From: Cupriavidus taiwanensis LMG 19424
Lineage (GTDB): Bacteria > Pseudomonadota > Gammaproteobacteria > Burkholderiales > Burkholderiaceae
Length of the DNA stretch: 64,000 nt
NCBI RefSeq assembly: GCF_000069785.1
Contig: NC_010530.1
Location: forward strand, 62,001-126,000
Direction of reading: 5' to 3'
Shown one piece after another: positions 26,191-35,156 of the stretch. The position numbers and the translations under genes were made by a program. Each line of letters starts with the position of its first letter. Position 1 is the first letter of the stretch. The notes beneath the pieces were generated by a model. It searched no databases. It was given only the letters and a program-made list of their open reading frames with translations, and was not told the origin of the DNA.

Positions 26191-26888
26191 CGGGTGGTCT
26201 CCGCAGTATCGGTCTCGATCACCACCCACAGCCGGCGCGGACCATGCGCTCCGTAGGCCAGGGTCTGCTGGATGTCCGAGGTCTTGGACGGGCCGGACAC
26301 CAGTACCAGGTTGGTCGGCATGCCGTCGGCCCAGCGCTCGACGCGCGCGGCCATATGCAGGTCGTCATGCAGGGTCGAGGCGCGCACCAGCGCGACATGC
26401 AACGGCGGCACCAGCGACACCGTGCGCGGCGAGCCCGCGTCAGGCGCCAGCACCAGCGTGCCGGTGGCGGCGATGCCGGAGCGCGCCACGGTAAAGCCGG
26501 CATCGACGGTGTCGAACAGTTCGGCTTTCCACGCCTCGATCGGGCGGTCATAGCCGATGGCATCGATACCGGCCGGCAACGCGGCTGCCAGCGCCGCGCC
26601 GGCCACGGTGGCCGGGTCGAGCAGCAGGCGCCTCACGCCCGCCCTGGCCAGTTCGGAAGCCAGCAATGCCGGCCAGGCGCTGGCGTGCGCGCACCACACT
26701 TCGGCATGCAGGCCCTGCAGCGCGGCCTGCATCGCGGCGACGCGTGCGGCCGTCGATGGCATGCCGTGGCGGCGTGCTTCGAAATGGCTGTCGATGCGGC
26801 GGTCCAGATCCGTCGTCTGCGGCGACGGCACGGGCGCGGCGGCGCGCAGCCGGCCCAGCATGCGTTCACGGGCGCCGGGCGTACTCAT
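26187..26888 (-). CDS. lutC: Lactate utilisation protein LutC
   Basis: The 233-residue LUD-domain protein ends with the family's TARSGIAATGTLVLAPD, SLVPPLHVALVR and LVLVSGPSKTSDIQQTLAYGAHGPRRL blocks (each quoted in part). It overlaps lutA and lutB by four bases on either side. It is the third component of the LutABC lactate oxidising system and has no Fe-S motif. Confidence 0.92.
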   Translation of the reverse strand: MSTPGARERMLGRLRAAAPVPSPQTTDLDRRIDSHFEARRHGMPSTAARVAAMQAALQGLHAEVWCAHASAWPALLASELARAGVRRLLLDPATVAGAALAAALPAGIDAIGYDRPIEAWKAELFDTVDAGFTVARSGIAATGTLVLAPDAGSPRTVSLVPPLHVALVRASTLHDDLHMAARVERWADGMPTNLVLVSGPSKTSDIQQTLAYGAHGPRRLWVVIETDTAETTR

Positions 26889-27667
26889 GCGGCACCTCCG
26901 GTACGTCGCCACAGGAAGCTGGCGAGGTGTTCGACCTGCAGCGGCGCGCGGTCGTGCGCGGCGGTATGGCCGATATTGAGCAGGCAGCCGCAGTCGGCCG
27001 AGACCAGGCGGTCGCAGCCGGTGGCGCAGGCCGCGGCCACCTTGTCGCGCACCATGGCACCGGAGATATCGGGATGCTTGAGCGAGAAGGTGCCGCCGAA
27101 ACCGCAGCATTCGGACTCGCGCGCATGCTCCACGCGGGTCACCCCCGGCAAGGCGTCGACCAGGGCCACGCCGTGCTGGCGCGTACCCATTTCTCGACGG
27201 GCGCCGCATGAGGTATGCAGCACGATGCGCTCCTGCGGCTGGGCTCCCGGTGCGGCAGCGCCGAAGTCCACCTTCAGCACGTGCAGCAGGAACTCGCCCA
27301 GCTCATACACACGCCCGGCCAGTTCGCGCGCCTTCGGGCCGGCCACGGGATCGTCGGCAAAGAGCTGCGGCCAGTGGTGGCGCATCATGCCGGCGCACGA
27401 GCCGGACGGCACGATCACCGGCCACGGCTGGCCGAACAGGTCGAGCTGGGCGCGCGCCACCGCACGGGCCGCGTCGGGATTGCCGCTGCTGTAGGCGGGC
27501 TGGCCGCAGCAGCTCTGGCCGCGCGGGAAATGCACGGTCAGGCCTTCGCGCTCGAGCAGCCGCACGGCATCGAGGCCGGCCTGCGGCACGAACATGTCGA
27601 CCAGGCAGGTGGCAAACAGGTAGGCCTGCGTGGGGGCAGGGCCGCTGGGGTACTGACGATCCTTCAT
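26885..27667 (-). CDS. lutA: Lactate utilisation Fe-S oxidoreductase LutA
   Basis: The 260-residue protein has two CCG domains, GQSCCGQPAYSSG near residue 55 and ESECCGFGGTFSLKHPD near residue 190, which bind a cubane or non-cubane cluster in this family (also GlpC, HdrB, GlcF). The ATG at 27667 has GGAG 9 bases upstream; a GTG 12 bases earlier is less likely. It is the first gene of lutACB and is divergent from lldR with a perfect LldR-type operator between them. Confidence 0.93.
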   Translation of the reverse strand: MKDRQYPSGPAPTQAYLFATCLVDMFVPQAGLDAVRLLEREGLTVHFPRGQSCCGQPAYSSGNPDAARAVARAQLDLFGQPWPVIVPSGSCAGMMRHHWPQLFADDPVAGPKARELAGRVYELGEFLLHVLKVDFGAAAPGAQPQERIVLHTSCGARREMGTRQHGVALVDALPGVTRVEHARESECCGFGGTFSLKHPDISGAMVRDKVAAACATGCDRLVSADCGCLLNIGHTAAHDRAPLQVEHLASFLWRRTGGAA

Positions 27668-27733
27668 GTCTCGCTCCACACGTGCTGGGTCGCACGTTTG
27701 GGCGCATAATTCCCGCTTCCGCGCGGCGCTTCA

Positions 27734-27750
27734 AATTGGTCGGACCAATT
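27734..27750. promoter_or_regulatory. LldR/FadR-family operator
   Basis: AATTGGTCGGACCAATT is a perfect 17-bp palindrome around a central G. It fits the AATTGGT-N3-ACCAATT form of LldR-type FCD regulators. It lies between lutA (start 27667, minus) and lldR (start 27793, plus), so the regulator likely controls both directions. Confidence 0.9.
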
Positions 27751-27792
27751 CAGAATGCGCGCCGCGCACGTTCAGGAACGAGGGATAACGGC

Positions 27793-28512
27793 ATGACGGC
27801 AGCCAGGCACGGGCACGCCCGCGGACGCGTGGAGTCGGTGATGCGGCGCATGGAAACCGCGCTGCTCGACGGCACCTGGCCGCCCGGCACCCGTCTGCCG
27901 GCCGAGCGCACGCTGGCCGAGCAGTACGCGGTGGCCCGCAACACCGTGCGCGAGGCCATCCAGCGGCTGGCCGCGCGCGGCCTGCTGCAGAGCCGGCGCG
28001 GCGCGGGCGTCTATGCCACCGACCAGCTGCGCGCCGGCATTGCTTCGCCGTGGGGCCAGCTGGTGGCCGACCATCCCGCGCTGCGCGAAGACATCCTGGA
28101 GTTCCGCCGTGTGCTCGAGGGCGCGACTGCCTATTTCGCGGCGTTGCGCGCGGATGCCGCCGACGTGAAGCGCATCCGCGCGCTGATGGCCGAGCTGGAA
28201 CGCGCGCGCACCGCCGACGACAAGCAGGCCGAGGCCGATGCCGATGCACAGCTGCATGACGCCATCGCGCAGGCCTCGCACAACACCATGTTCCTGCACC
28301 TGCATACCAGCGTGATCGGCATGCTGCGCGAGCACATCACCATCAACGGCACCGGCCTGCGCGAACAGGACGACGGCGCCTCGGACCTGCTGTTGCTGCA
28401 GCACCGCACGCTGTGCGACGCCATCTGCGCGCGCCGTCCCGAAGAGGCGCGCACGGCGATGCAGACGCATATCGACTTCGTGCGCAGCCGGGTGGAGCAG
28501 GACGGGGCCTGA
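27793..28512 (+). CDS. lldR: GntR-family (FadR/FCD) lactate-responsive regulator
   Basis: The 239-residue protein has an N-terminal GntR winged helix (RLPAERTLAEQYAVARNTVREAIQRLAARGL in two stretches) and a C-terminal FCD effector domain with EFRRVLEGATAYFAAL and the metal-ligand histidines DAQLHDAIAQASHN. It is divergent from lutACB with an LldR-type operator in between, so it most likely represses lactate genes until lactate binds. GAGGG lies before the ATG at 27793. In-frame sequence upstream to 27208 is read-through. Confidence 0.88.
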   Translation: MTAARHGHARGRVESVMRRMETALLDGTWPPGTRLPAERTLAEQYAVARNTVREAIQRLAARGLLQSRRGAGVYATDQLRAGIASPWGQLVADHPALREDILEFRRVLEGATAYFAALRADAADVKRIRALMAELERARTADDKQAEADADAQLHDAIAQASHNTMFLHLHTSVIGMLREHITINGTGLREQDDGASDLLLLQHRTLCDAICARRPEEARTAMQTHIDFVRSRVEQDGA

Positions 28513-28513
28513 A

Positions 28514-28686
28514 TAGCGGGTAGAGGCCCAAATGCCGTTCAGTTAAGGGATCCATCACTACCGTCATTCCCGCGCAGGCGGGAATCCAGCGTCTTTCACG
28601 TCCCCTCCGTGAAGAAAGTCACTGGGTTCCCGCCTGCGCGGGAACGACGGTCGTTACCTGAACGGCATTTGGGGAGAGGCCCGCTT
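28514..28686. repeat. Large imperfect inverted repeat between lldR and an AI-2E-family permease gene
   Basis: About 170 bases form an inverted repeat. CCAAATGCCGTTCAG (28528-28542) pairs with CTGAACGGCATTTGG (28658-28672), and each arm contains a smaller TTCCCGCGCAGGCGGGAA-type hairpin (28566-28585 and 28624-28642). The outer ends TAGCGGG and CCCGCTTA also pair roughly. The element separates two convergent genes. It resembles REP-pair or MITE-like elements; no coding potential is seen. Confidence 0.75.
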
Positions 28687-28725
28687 ATTGGTCCTACCAC
28701 CGGCCCGGCGTGCCGGCCACTGCCT

Positions 28726-29763
28726 TCAGACCAGCCCGGCGCCCGCGAGCTCGCGCTTCAGGTACGCATAGAAGATCGGCCCGGCGATCACGCCCGGGAT
28801 GCCGTACAGCGTTTCCATCAGCAGCATCACCATCAGCAGTTCCCACGCCGCGGCCTGGATGCGCGCGCCGATGATGCGCGCATTCAGGAAGTACTCGAGC
28901 TTGTGGATCACCACCAGGAACACCAGCGATGCCACCGCGATCGGCAGCGACACTGACAGCGAGGCCACCACGATCGCCGTGTTCGAGATCAGGTTGCCCA
29001 GCACCGGCAGCAGCCCCGCCACGAAGGTGATCACCACCAGGGTCTTGGTCAGCGGCAGGTGCACGCCGAACAGCGGCAGCACCAGCAGCAGGTAGACCGC
29101 GGTCAGCACGGTGTTGATGGTGGAGATCTGGATCTGCGCGAAGATGAACTGCGAGAACGCCTGCTGCAGCGTGCGCGCCCGCGCCACCAGCGCGGCGGCC
29201 AGCGGGCGCCGGTTGGGGCGCGCCACCGCGCGGTACAGCGCGACCATCGCGCCGATCACCAGCCCGATCAGGATATGCACCAGCGTGCGCAGCACTTCGG
29301 CGCCCAGCTTCTGCGCCATCGCGGCGTGCTCGCGCAGCGTGTCGATCAGCGTGTTGGCCAGTTCGTCGACGCCGTTGGGCAGCGCGTCGCTGAGCCACGG
29401 CGGCAGCTGCCCGCGCGAGCGGTCGATGATGTCGGCGACGTGGTTGAGCAGGCCGTCCAGGGTATTGCCCTCGCCGCTGACAAAGCGCACCAGCAGCCAG
29501 CCCGCCAGCGTCAGCCCCAGCAGGATCAGCGCCGACAGGATCGCCACGGCGAGCGCGTCGTGGCGCTGGTGCAGCCGCTTCAGGCGCGGGGCCAGCACGT
29601 CCACCAGCGAATACAGCAGCAGCCCGGACAGCAGCGCCGCGACCAGGTTGGCATGCAGCACGGTCCAGAGCGCCAGCGCGGTCAGCAGGTAGGCGACGGT
29701 GCCGACGCTGTACCACGCGGCCGGCGGCAGGCGCGGCGTGGCGGTCGGTTCGGGGTCTTTCAT
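28726..29763 (-). CDS. AI-2E family transporter (PerM/TqsA-like)
   Basis: The 345-residue inner-membrane protein has about eight hydrophobic segments in the AI-2E/UPF0118 pattern: two helices at the start (YLLTALALWTVLHANLVAALL), a large soluble part, and the conserved end VVITFVAGLLPVLGNLISN then LEYFLNARIIG. Members export small solutes or act as Na+/H+ antiporters; the name from autoinducer-2 does not prove that substrate. The start at 29763 has GGAGA upstream; an ATG 15 bases earlier has no such site. It is divergent from eutB. Confidence 0.85.
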   Translation of the reverse strand: MKDPEPTATPRLPPAAWYSVGTVAYLLTALALWTVLHANLVAALLSGLLLYSLVDVLAPRLKRLHQRHDALAVAILSALILLGLTLAGWLLVRFVSGEGNTLDGLLNHVADIIDRSRGQLPPWLSDALPNGVDELANTLIDTLREHAAMAQKLGAEVLRTLVHILIGLVIGAMVALYRAVARPNRRPLAAALVARARTLQQAFSQFIFAQIQISTINTVLTAVYLLLVLPLFGVHLPLTKTLVVITFVAGLLPVLGNLISNTAIVVASLSVSLPIAVASLVFLVVIHKLEYFLNARIIGARIQAAAWELLMVMLLMETLYGIPGVIAGPIFYAYLKRELAGAGLV

Positions 29764-29998
29764 CGGTGTCTCCGGCATGCAATTTGCTGAAAGGAATTCC
29801 TGGATCCTCGCCGATCCAGATGTAATGGCTGCGTCAGCCGCGGCTTGGGTCCCCCGGCCGCCGCGACCTCGCGCCACGACGTGGGGCCGATGTTGGCATA
29901 TCGGCACACGCAAAGGCTGTCTATATTAGGGGGAATCGTGCGCGGCCCGTGGTTCGCCGCGTAGTCCTTGTTGTCGCCAAGCCTTGGGAACGCAACGC

Positions 29999-31381
29999 AT
30001 GGCCTACACCCATACCATCGGCAACCACCGCCACGTCTTTGCCGACCTGCGCACGCTGCTGGCCAGGGCCAGCCCGGCGCGCTCCGGTGATGCGCTCGCG
30101 GGCCTCGCCGCGCAAAGCGAACAGGAGCGGATGGCGGCCAGGCTGGCGCTGGCCGACGTGCCTCTGACGCGCTTCCTCAACGAGGCGCTGGTGCCCTATG
30201 AAGAAGACGAGGTCACGCGCCTGATCCACGACCGCCACGACGCCGCCGCCTTTGCCGCGATCGATGCCACCACCGTGGGCGACCTGCGCAACTGGCTGCT
30301 GCGGCAGGAGACCGACAGCGCCATGCTGGCGCGTGTCGCCCCGGGCATCACGCCGGAGATGGCGGCGGCGGTCAGCAAGCTGATGCGCAACCAGGATCTG
30401 GTCGCGGTGGCGCGCAAGTGCCAGGTGGTCACGCGCTTTCGCAGCACCGTCGGGCTGCCGGGCCGGCTGGCGGTGCGGCTGCAGCCCAACCATCCGACCG
30501 ACGACCCCAAGGGCATCGCCGCGTCGATCATCGACGGGCTGCTCTATGGCTGCGGCGATGCCACCATCGGCGTCAATCCGGCCTCGGACAACCTGGGCGC
30601 GATCGTCTCGCTGCTGCGCATGATCGATGAGCTGCGCAGCCGCTTCGACATCCCCACGCAGTCGTGCGTGCTGACCCATGTCACCAACACGCTGCGCGCG
30701 ATCGGCCAGGGCGCGCCGGTGGACCTGGTGTTCCAGTCCGTGGCCGGCAGCGAGCGCGCCAACGCGGCCTTCGGCATCAGCCTGTCGCTGCTGGCCGAGG
30801 CGCACGACGCCGCGCAGGCGCTGGCGCGCGGCACCGTGGGCGACAACCTGATGTACTTCGAGACCGGCCAGGGCAGCGCGCTGTCGGCCGACGCGCACCA
30901 CGGCGTCGACCAGCAGACCATGGAGGCGCGCGCCTATGCGGTGGCGCGCGCGTTCTCGCCGCTGCTGGTCAATACCGTGGTGGGCTTTATCGGGCCGGAG
31001 TACCTGTACGACGGCAAGCAGATTATCCGCGCCGGTCTGGAAGACCACTTCTGCGGCAAGCTGATGGGCGTGCCGATGGGCTGCGACGTCTGCTACACCA
31101 ACCATGCCGAGGCCGACCAGGACGACATGGATACGCTGCTGACGCTGTTCGGCGTGGCCGGCATCAACTTCATCATGGGCGTCCCCGGCGCCGACGACAT
31201 CATGCTGAACTACCAGAGCACCTCGTTCCACGATGCGCTGTACCTGCGCGAAGTGCTGGGGCTGCGTCCGGCGCCGGAGTTCGAGGCCTGGCTGCAGCGC
31301 ATTGGCATTGCCGATGGCGCGGGCCGGCTGCTGGAGCCCGCGGCGCGCCAGCCGCTGCTGCAGATGGCCCACACCTTGTAA
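29999..31381 (+). CDS. eutB: Ethanolamine ammonia-lyase large subunit
   Basis: The 460-residue catalytic subunit of the adenosylcobalamin-dependent lyase splits ethanolamine to acetaldehyde and ammonia. Family marks include RLQPNHPTDDPKGIAASI, LLYGCGDATIGVNPASDN, TQSCVLTHVTNTL, SGSERANAAFG-like, ETGQGSALSADAHHGVDQ and PMGCDVCYTNHAEADQDD. It is followed 9 bases later by eutC. No microcompartment shell, eutA reactivase, permease or eutR gene lies nearby, so this is the stand-alone type. TATATT at 29922-29927 is a likely -10 box. Confidence 0.95.
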   Translation: MAYTHTIGNHRHVFADLRTLLARASPARSGDALAGLAAQSEQERMAARLALADVPLTRFLNEALVPYEEDEVTRLIHDRHDAAAFAAIDATTVGDLRNWLLRQETDSAMLARVAPGITPEMAAAVSKLMRNQDLVAVARKCQVVTRFRSTVGLPGRLAVRLQPNHPTDDPKGIAASIIDGLLYGCGDATIGVNPASDNLGAIVSLLRMIDELRSRFDIPTQSCVLTHVTNTLRAIGQGAPVDLVFQSVAGSERANAAFGISLSLLAEAHDAAQALARGTVGDNLMYFETGQGSALSADAHHGVDQQTMEARAYAVARAFSPLLVNTVVGFIGPEYLYDGKQIIRAGLEDHFCGKLMGVPMGCDVCYTNHAEADQDDMDTLLTLFGVAGINFIMGVPGADDIMLNYQSTSFHDALYLREVLGLRPAPEFEAWLQRIGIADGAGRLLEPAARQPLLQMAHTL

Positions 31382-31390
31382 GGCGCCGAG

Positions 31391-32206
31391 ATGACAGCCA
31401 AACGCCAGGCTCCCGTCCGTCCCGACCCCGCGGCCGAAGCCGACCCGTGGCAACGGCTGCGCCGCTTCACGCGCGCGCGCATCGCGCTGGGCCGCACCGG
31501 CCACAGCCAGCCCACCGACGCCGTGCTGGCTTTCGGCCTGGCCCATGCGCAGGCGCGCGATGCGGTGCACCTGGCGCTGGACGTGGATGCCGTCGCCACG
31601 GCGCTGGATGCGGCAGGGCTGCCGCACGTGGCCGTGCACAGCGCCGCGCCCGACCGCGAGCACTACCTGCGCCGCCCCGACCTGGGCCGTCGCCTGGACC
31701 AAGCCAGCCGCGCGCGGCTGGATGCAACACGGCCGCAGCAGGCGCCGGACGTGGTGTTCGTGATTGCCGATGGCCTGTCCGCGCTGGCCACGCAGTGCCA
31801 TGCGCTGCCGCTGCTACAGGCGGCGCGCCAGCGCCTGCCGCAGGACTGGCAGCTCGGTCCCGTGGTGGTGGCCGAGCAGTCGCGCGTGGCGCTGGGCGAC
31901 GAGATCGGCGAGCGCCTCGGCGCGCGCCAGGTGGTGATGCTGATCGGCGAGCGGCCCGGGCTGAGTTCGCCCGACAGCCTGGGCATCTACCTGACCCATG
32001 CGCCGCGCGTCGGCCGCACCGATGCCGAGCGCAACTGCATCTCCAACGTGCGCCCGGAAGGGCTGTCCTACGCGCAGGCCGCCGACCGGCTGGTGTTCCT
32101 GCTGCGCGGTGCCGCGGCGCTCGGGCGCTCGGGCGTGGACCTGAAGGACGACAGCGCGCCGGCATTGCCGACCGGCAGCGCCGGGCCAAGGCCAGAGCTC
32201 CGCTGA
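31391..32206 (+). CDS. eutC: Ethanolamine ammonia-lyase small subunit
   Basis: The 271-residue subunit binds cobalamin with EutB. Recognisable blocks are FTRARIALGRTGHSQPT, VVFVIADGLSALATQ, and LIGERPGLSSPDSLGIYLTH followed by AERNCISNVRPEGLSY. It forms a two-gene operon with eutB. A hairpin that follows serves mainly the opposite-strand gene. Confidence 0.94.
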   Translation: MTAKRQAPVRPDPAAEADPWQRLRRFTRARIALGRTGHSQPTDAVLAFGLAHAQARDAVHLALDVDAVATALDAAGLPHVAVHSAAPDREHYLRRPDLGRRLDQASRARLDATRPQQAPDVVFVIADGLSALATQCHALPLLQAARQRLPQDWQLGPVVVAEQSRVALGDEIGERLGARQVVMLIGERPGLSSPDSLGIYLTHAPRVGRTDAERNCISNVRPEGLSYAQAADRLVFLLRGAAALGRSGVDLKDDSAPALPTGSAGPRPELR

Positions 32207-32234
32207 AGACCGCTCCAATCCGCTGAAAACGAAA

Positions 32235-32274
32235 AACGGCCACCACGCGGGCCGCGACCCGCATGGTGGCCGTT
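32235..32274. terminator. Terminator between eutC and the YbaK-like gene
   Basis: AACGGCCACCA(C/T)GCGGG arms form a stem of about 15 bp. On the minus strand TTTTTCG follows, so it is an intrinsic terminator for the YbaK-like gene. It can also hinder transcription from eutBC. Confidence 0.85.
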
Positions 32275-32287
32275 GCCGTCGCACCAC

Positions 32288-32761
32288 CTACATCATGCGG
32301 CGCGAGAACTGCCCATGCCCCGCATCCGACATCAGCTGCTTGAACTGGTCGCCGCTCATGTGCACCAGGTCCTGGTGGTCGCCGCCCTCGAAATACACTT
32401 CGGGCTGCTGCATCAGGCTGTCGTCCACATAAGTCTGCATGCCGTATGCCATCGCCACCGGCGGAATCGCGCCGAGGTCGCAATCCTTGAATATCTCGCG
32501 GATCTCGTCCTCGTGCGCCAGCACCAGGTTGCGCCCGGTCTGTTCGCAGATGGCGGCCATCTGCAGGTGATGGCTCGAAGGGATCACAGCGGCGACGTAG
32601 CCGCGTTCATCCTCCAGCAACAGCGTCTTGGCCAGCCGGTCCCCGGGCACGTGCGCGGCCTCTGCCGTGGCCATGCTGCTCAGGGTGTAGGGGTGGCGGA
32701 TGATGTCGTAGCGGGTGTTCTTGCTGCTCAGGCAGTTTGCGAGCGTGCTAGCCAGGGCCAT
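32288..32761 (-). CDS. YbaK/ProX-type aminoacyl-tRNA deacylase
   Basis: The 157-residue cytoplasmic protein matches the YbaK/prolyl-tRNA-editing domain: YDIIRHPYTLSS near the start, AKTLLLEDERGYVAAVIPSSHHLQ in the middle and DLGAIPPVAMAYGMQTYVDDSL, which is the GxxxP-type substrate pocket. Such proteins hydrolyse mischarged tRNAs; which one cannot be told. AAGGAG precedes the ATG. TATAGT at 32815-32810 is a likely -10 box. Confidence 0.82.
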   Translation of the reverse strand: MALASTLANCLSSKNTRYDIIRHPYTLSSMATAEAAHVPGDRLAKTLLLEDERGYVAAVIPSSHHLQMAAICEQTGRNLVLAHEDEIREIFKDCDLGAIPPVAMAYGMQTYVDDSLMQQPEVYFEGGDHQDLVHMSGDQFKQLMSDAGHGQFSRRMM

Positions 32762-32845
32762 GGTTGCTCCTTGGTTCCGTATGCGCCGACGGTTTATCCT
32801 TGTGCTCCTACTATAGTGCGCCCGCGCCAGGCTGACGGCATGCGG

Positions 32846-33763
32846 CTAGCGGTGCAGCCGCGGCCACACTGCCTGCAGTTCGGTCTTCAGGAAGTTGAGC
32901 AGGTAGCGCGTGGCCAGGGTCTGGTAGCGGTTGGGCAGGGTCAGCATGTAGAGCTTGCTGCCGAACACGCTGATGCGGTAGTCGGACAGCAATGGCACCA
33001 GCGCGCCGTGGTCCAGTTCCGCGCCGATCGCATAGAGCGGAAAGATGCCGACGCCCAGGCCGGCCAGCACCGCCTCTTTCAGGAAGGCAAAATTCTCCGA
33101 GCTCAGCGTGGGCTCGAGCACCACCTGTTCGCGCACGTCGTCGCTGCCCTCGCGCGAACCTGACGCCTTGAGCTTCTGCCCTACCGGTGACGCGCACACG
33201 ATCGCATGCGACCGCAGTCCCGCCAGTGCATGCGGCGCCGGGTGCCCCGCTAGATACGCGGGCGAGGCGCAGACGATCCAGTCGACTACGCCGATCTCGG
33301 TGGCCACGACCGAATCCGGCGGTGTCGAGATGATGCGCAGCGCCACCTCCACGTCTTCGGACACCAGGTTGTGCACGCGGTTGTCGAACACCACGTCGAG
33401 CGTGATGTCCGGGTAGCGCTGCTTGAACCGCACCAGCAGCGGCGACAGCAGCGAATGGCCCAGCCCGGTGGGCACCGACAGCCGCACATGGCCTTGCAGG
33501 CTCTTGCCCATATTGCTGATCAGCGCATTGGCCGCCGCGACCTCGCCCAGGATATTGCGGCCGTGCTCGTACAGCCCGGCGCCCACCGGCGTCGGTTCGA
33601 CATGGCGCGTGGTCCGGCGCAGCAGCTGCACGCCCAGCTCTTCCTCCAGCGCCTTGAGCCGGTAGCTGACATTGGCGCGCGTCATCTTGAGCTTGCGCGC
33701 GGCCGCGCTCAGGTTGCCGGCGTCGACGATGTCGACGAACAGGCGCAGGGCGTTCAGGTCCAT
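32846..33763 (-). CDS. LysR-family transcriptional regulator
   Basis: The 305-residue regulator starts MDLNALRLFVDIVDAGNLSAAARKLKMTRANVSYRL (quoted across two parts: helix 1 and the helix-turn-helix) and belongs to the AaeR/DmlR-like branch, with a standard effector domain. It lies 79 bases downstream of an MHS-type transporter gene on the same strand and may be co-transcribed or regulate it. In-frame sequence before 33763 runs into the gap and was not included. Confidence 0.88.
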   Translation of the reverse strand: MDLNALRLFVDIVDAGNLSAAARKLKMTRANVSYRLKALEEELGVQLLRRTTRHVEPTPVGAGLYEHGRNILGEVAAANALISNMGKSLQGHVRLSVPTGLGHSLLSPLLVRFKQRYPDITLDVVFDNRVHNLVSEDVEVALRIISTPPDSVVATEIGVVDWIVCASPAYLAGHPAPHALAGLRSHAIVCASPVGQKLKASGSREGSDDVREQVVLEPTLSSENFAFLKEAVLAGLGVGIFPLYAIGAELDHGALVPLLSDYRISVFGSKLYMLTLPNRYQTLATRYLLNFLKTELQAVWPRLHR

Positions 33764-33842
33764 GGGGTGATCGGGAAAAGACGGGGGCGGTGACAGCCCC
33801 CGTATATTGCCATGCCGGCGGCATGGCGCCGCGGGCAATGCC

Positions 33843-35156
33843 TCAGTGCTCGTGGTGCAGGTACCTGGCCTGGCGCGGCAGGCGCAGGCTGACGCAGAAG
33901 GCAATCGCCATCATCGCACTCACGTACCAGTAGAACGCGGTTTCGTGGCCCAGCGTCTTCATGCCGAGCGCGACATATTCGGCCGAGCCGCCGAAGATCG
34001 CGTTGGCAATGGCATAGGCCAGGCCGACCCCCAGCGCGCGCACCTCGGGCGGGAACATCTCGGCCTTCACGATGCCGCTGATCGAGGTGTAGAAGCTGAC
34101 GATGGCCAGCGCCGCGGCGATCAGCACGAAGGCCAGTCCCGGGCTGGTGACCGTGCGCAGCGCGCTCAGGATCGGTACCGTGCACAGCGTGCCCAGCGCG
34201 CCGAACAGCAGCATGTTGCGGCGCCGGCCGATGCGGTCCGACAGGGCGCCGAACAGCGGCTGCATGCACATGTACAGGAACAGGCAGCCGGTCATCACGT
34301 AGCTGGCGGTCTTGATCGACATGCCGGCCGTGTTGACGAGGTACTTCTGCATGTAGGTGGTGAAGGTGTAGAAAATCAGCGAGCCGCCGGCGGTGTAGCC
34401 CAGCACGGTGAAGAACGCCGCCTTGTGGTGCCGGAACAGCCCGGCCACGCTGCCGGCTTCCTTGCTGCCGCGGCTGGCGGCGGACGAGGTCTCGTGCAGC
34501 GTGCGGCGCAGGAACAGGGCCACCACCGCGGTGACGGCGCCGACCACGAACGGAATGCGCCAGCCCCACGCCTTCAGCTGCGCCTCATCCAGCAGCTGCT
34601 GCAGGATCACCACCACCAGCACCGCCAGCAACTGGCCGCCGATCAGCGTCACGTACTGGAACGACGAGAAAAAGCCGCGCCGGCCGCGCAACGCCACCTC
34701 GCTCATATAGGTGGCGGTGGTGCCGTATTCTCCGCCGACGGACAGGCCCTGGATCAGCCGCGCCAGCAGCAACAGCGCCGGGGCCCAGTTGCCGATGCTG
34801 GCATGGGTGGGCAGGCAGGCGATCAGCAGCGAGCCGGCGCACATCATCACCACCGAGATCAGCATCGAGTTCTTGCGGCCGTGGCGGTCGGCAATGGTGC
34901 CGAACAGCCAGCCGCCGATGGGCCGCATCAGGAAGCCGGCGGCGAACACGCCGGCGGTATTGAGCAGCTGCGCGGTGGGATCGGACTTGGGGAAGAACGA
35001 GGGCGCGAAGTAGATCGCGCAGAAGGCGTACACATAGAAGTCGAACCATTCGACCAGGTTGCCCGACGAGGCGGCGACGATGGCATAGACGCGCTTGCGC
35101 ACGTCTTCACGGTCGGGCGACGCCGTCTGGGCTGAGGTAGCGGTGAGATCGGTCAT
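33843..35156 (-). CDS. MFS transporter, metabolite:H+ symporter (KgtP/ProP-like) family
   Basis: The 437-residue inner-membrane protein has 12 membrane helices and the family marks of the metabolite:H+ symporters: [18 protein letters not shown] at helix 1, [15 protein letters not shown] in loop 2-3, [19 protein letters not shown], and the second-half [14 protein letters not shown]. It resembles alpha-ketoglutarate permease KgtP in length and sequence, so a dicarboxylate or related organic acid is likely. The linked LysR gene suggests substrate induction. Confidence 0.88.
   Translation of the reverse strand: MTDLTATSAQTASPDREDVRKRVYAIVAASSGNLVEWFDFYVYAFCAIYFAPSFFPKSDPTAQLLNTAGVFAAGFLMRPIGGWLFGTIADRHGRKNSMLISVVMMCAGSLLIACLPTHASIGNWAPALLLLARLIQGLSVGGEYGTTATYMSEVALRGRRGFFSSFQYVTLIGGQLLAVLVVVILQQLLDEAQLKAWGWRIPFVVGAVTAVVALFLRRTLHETSSAASRGSKEAGSVAGLFRHHKAAFFTVLGYTAGGSLIFYTFTTYMQKYLVNTAGMSIKTASYVMTGCLFLYMCMQPLFGALSDRIGRRRNMLLFGALGTLCTVPILSALRTVTSPGLAFVLIAAALAIVSFYTSISGIVKAEMFPPEVRALGVGLAYAIANAIFGGSAEYVALGMKTLGHETAFYWYVSAMMAIAFCVSLRLPRQARYLHHEH

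Noticed and set aside
27181..27196. GCGTACCCATTTCTCG inside lutA as another copy of the dispersed repeat
   Set aside because: It matches only the first 14 bases or so and lies within conserved coding sequence, so it is probably chance.
28514..28686. Possible CRISPR-like repeats in the CCCGCGCAGGCGGG region
   Set aside because: Only two inverted copies, no regular spacers and no cas genes. It is a nested inverted repeat.
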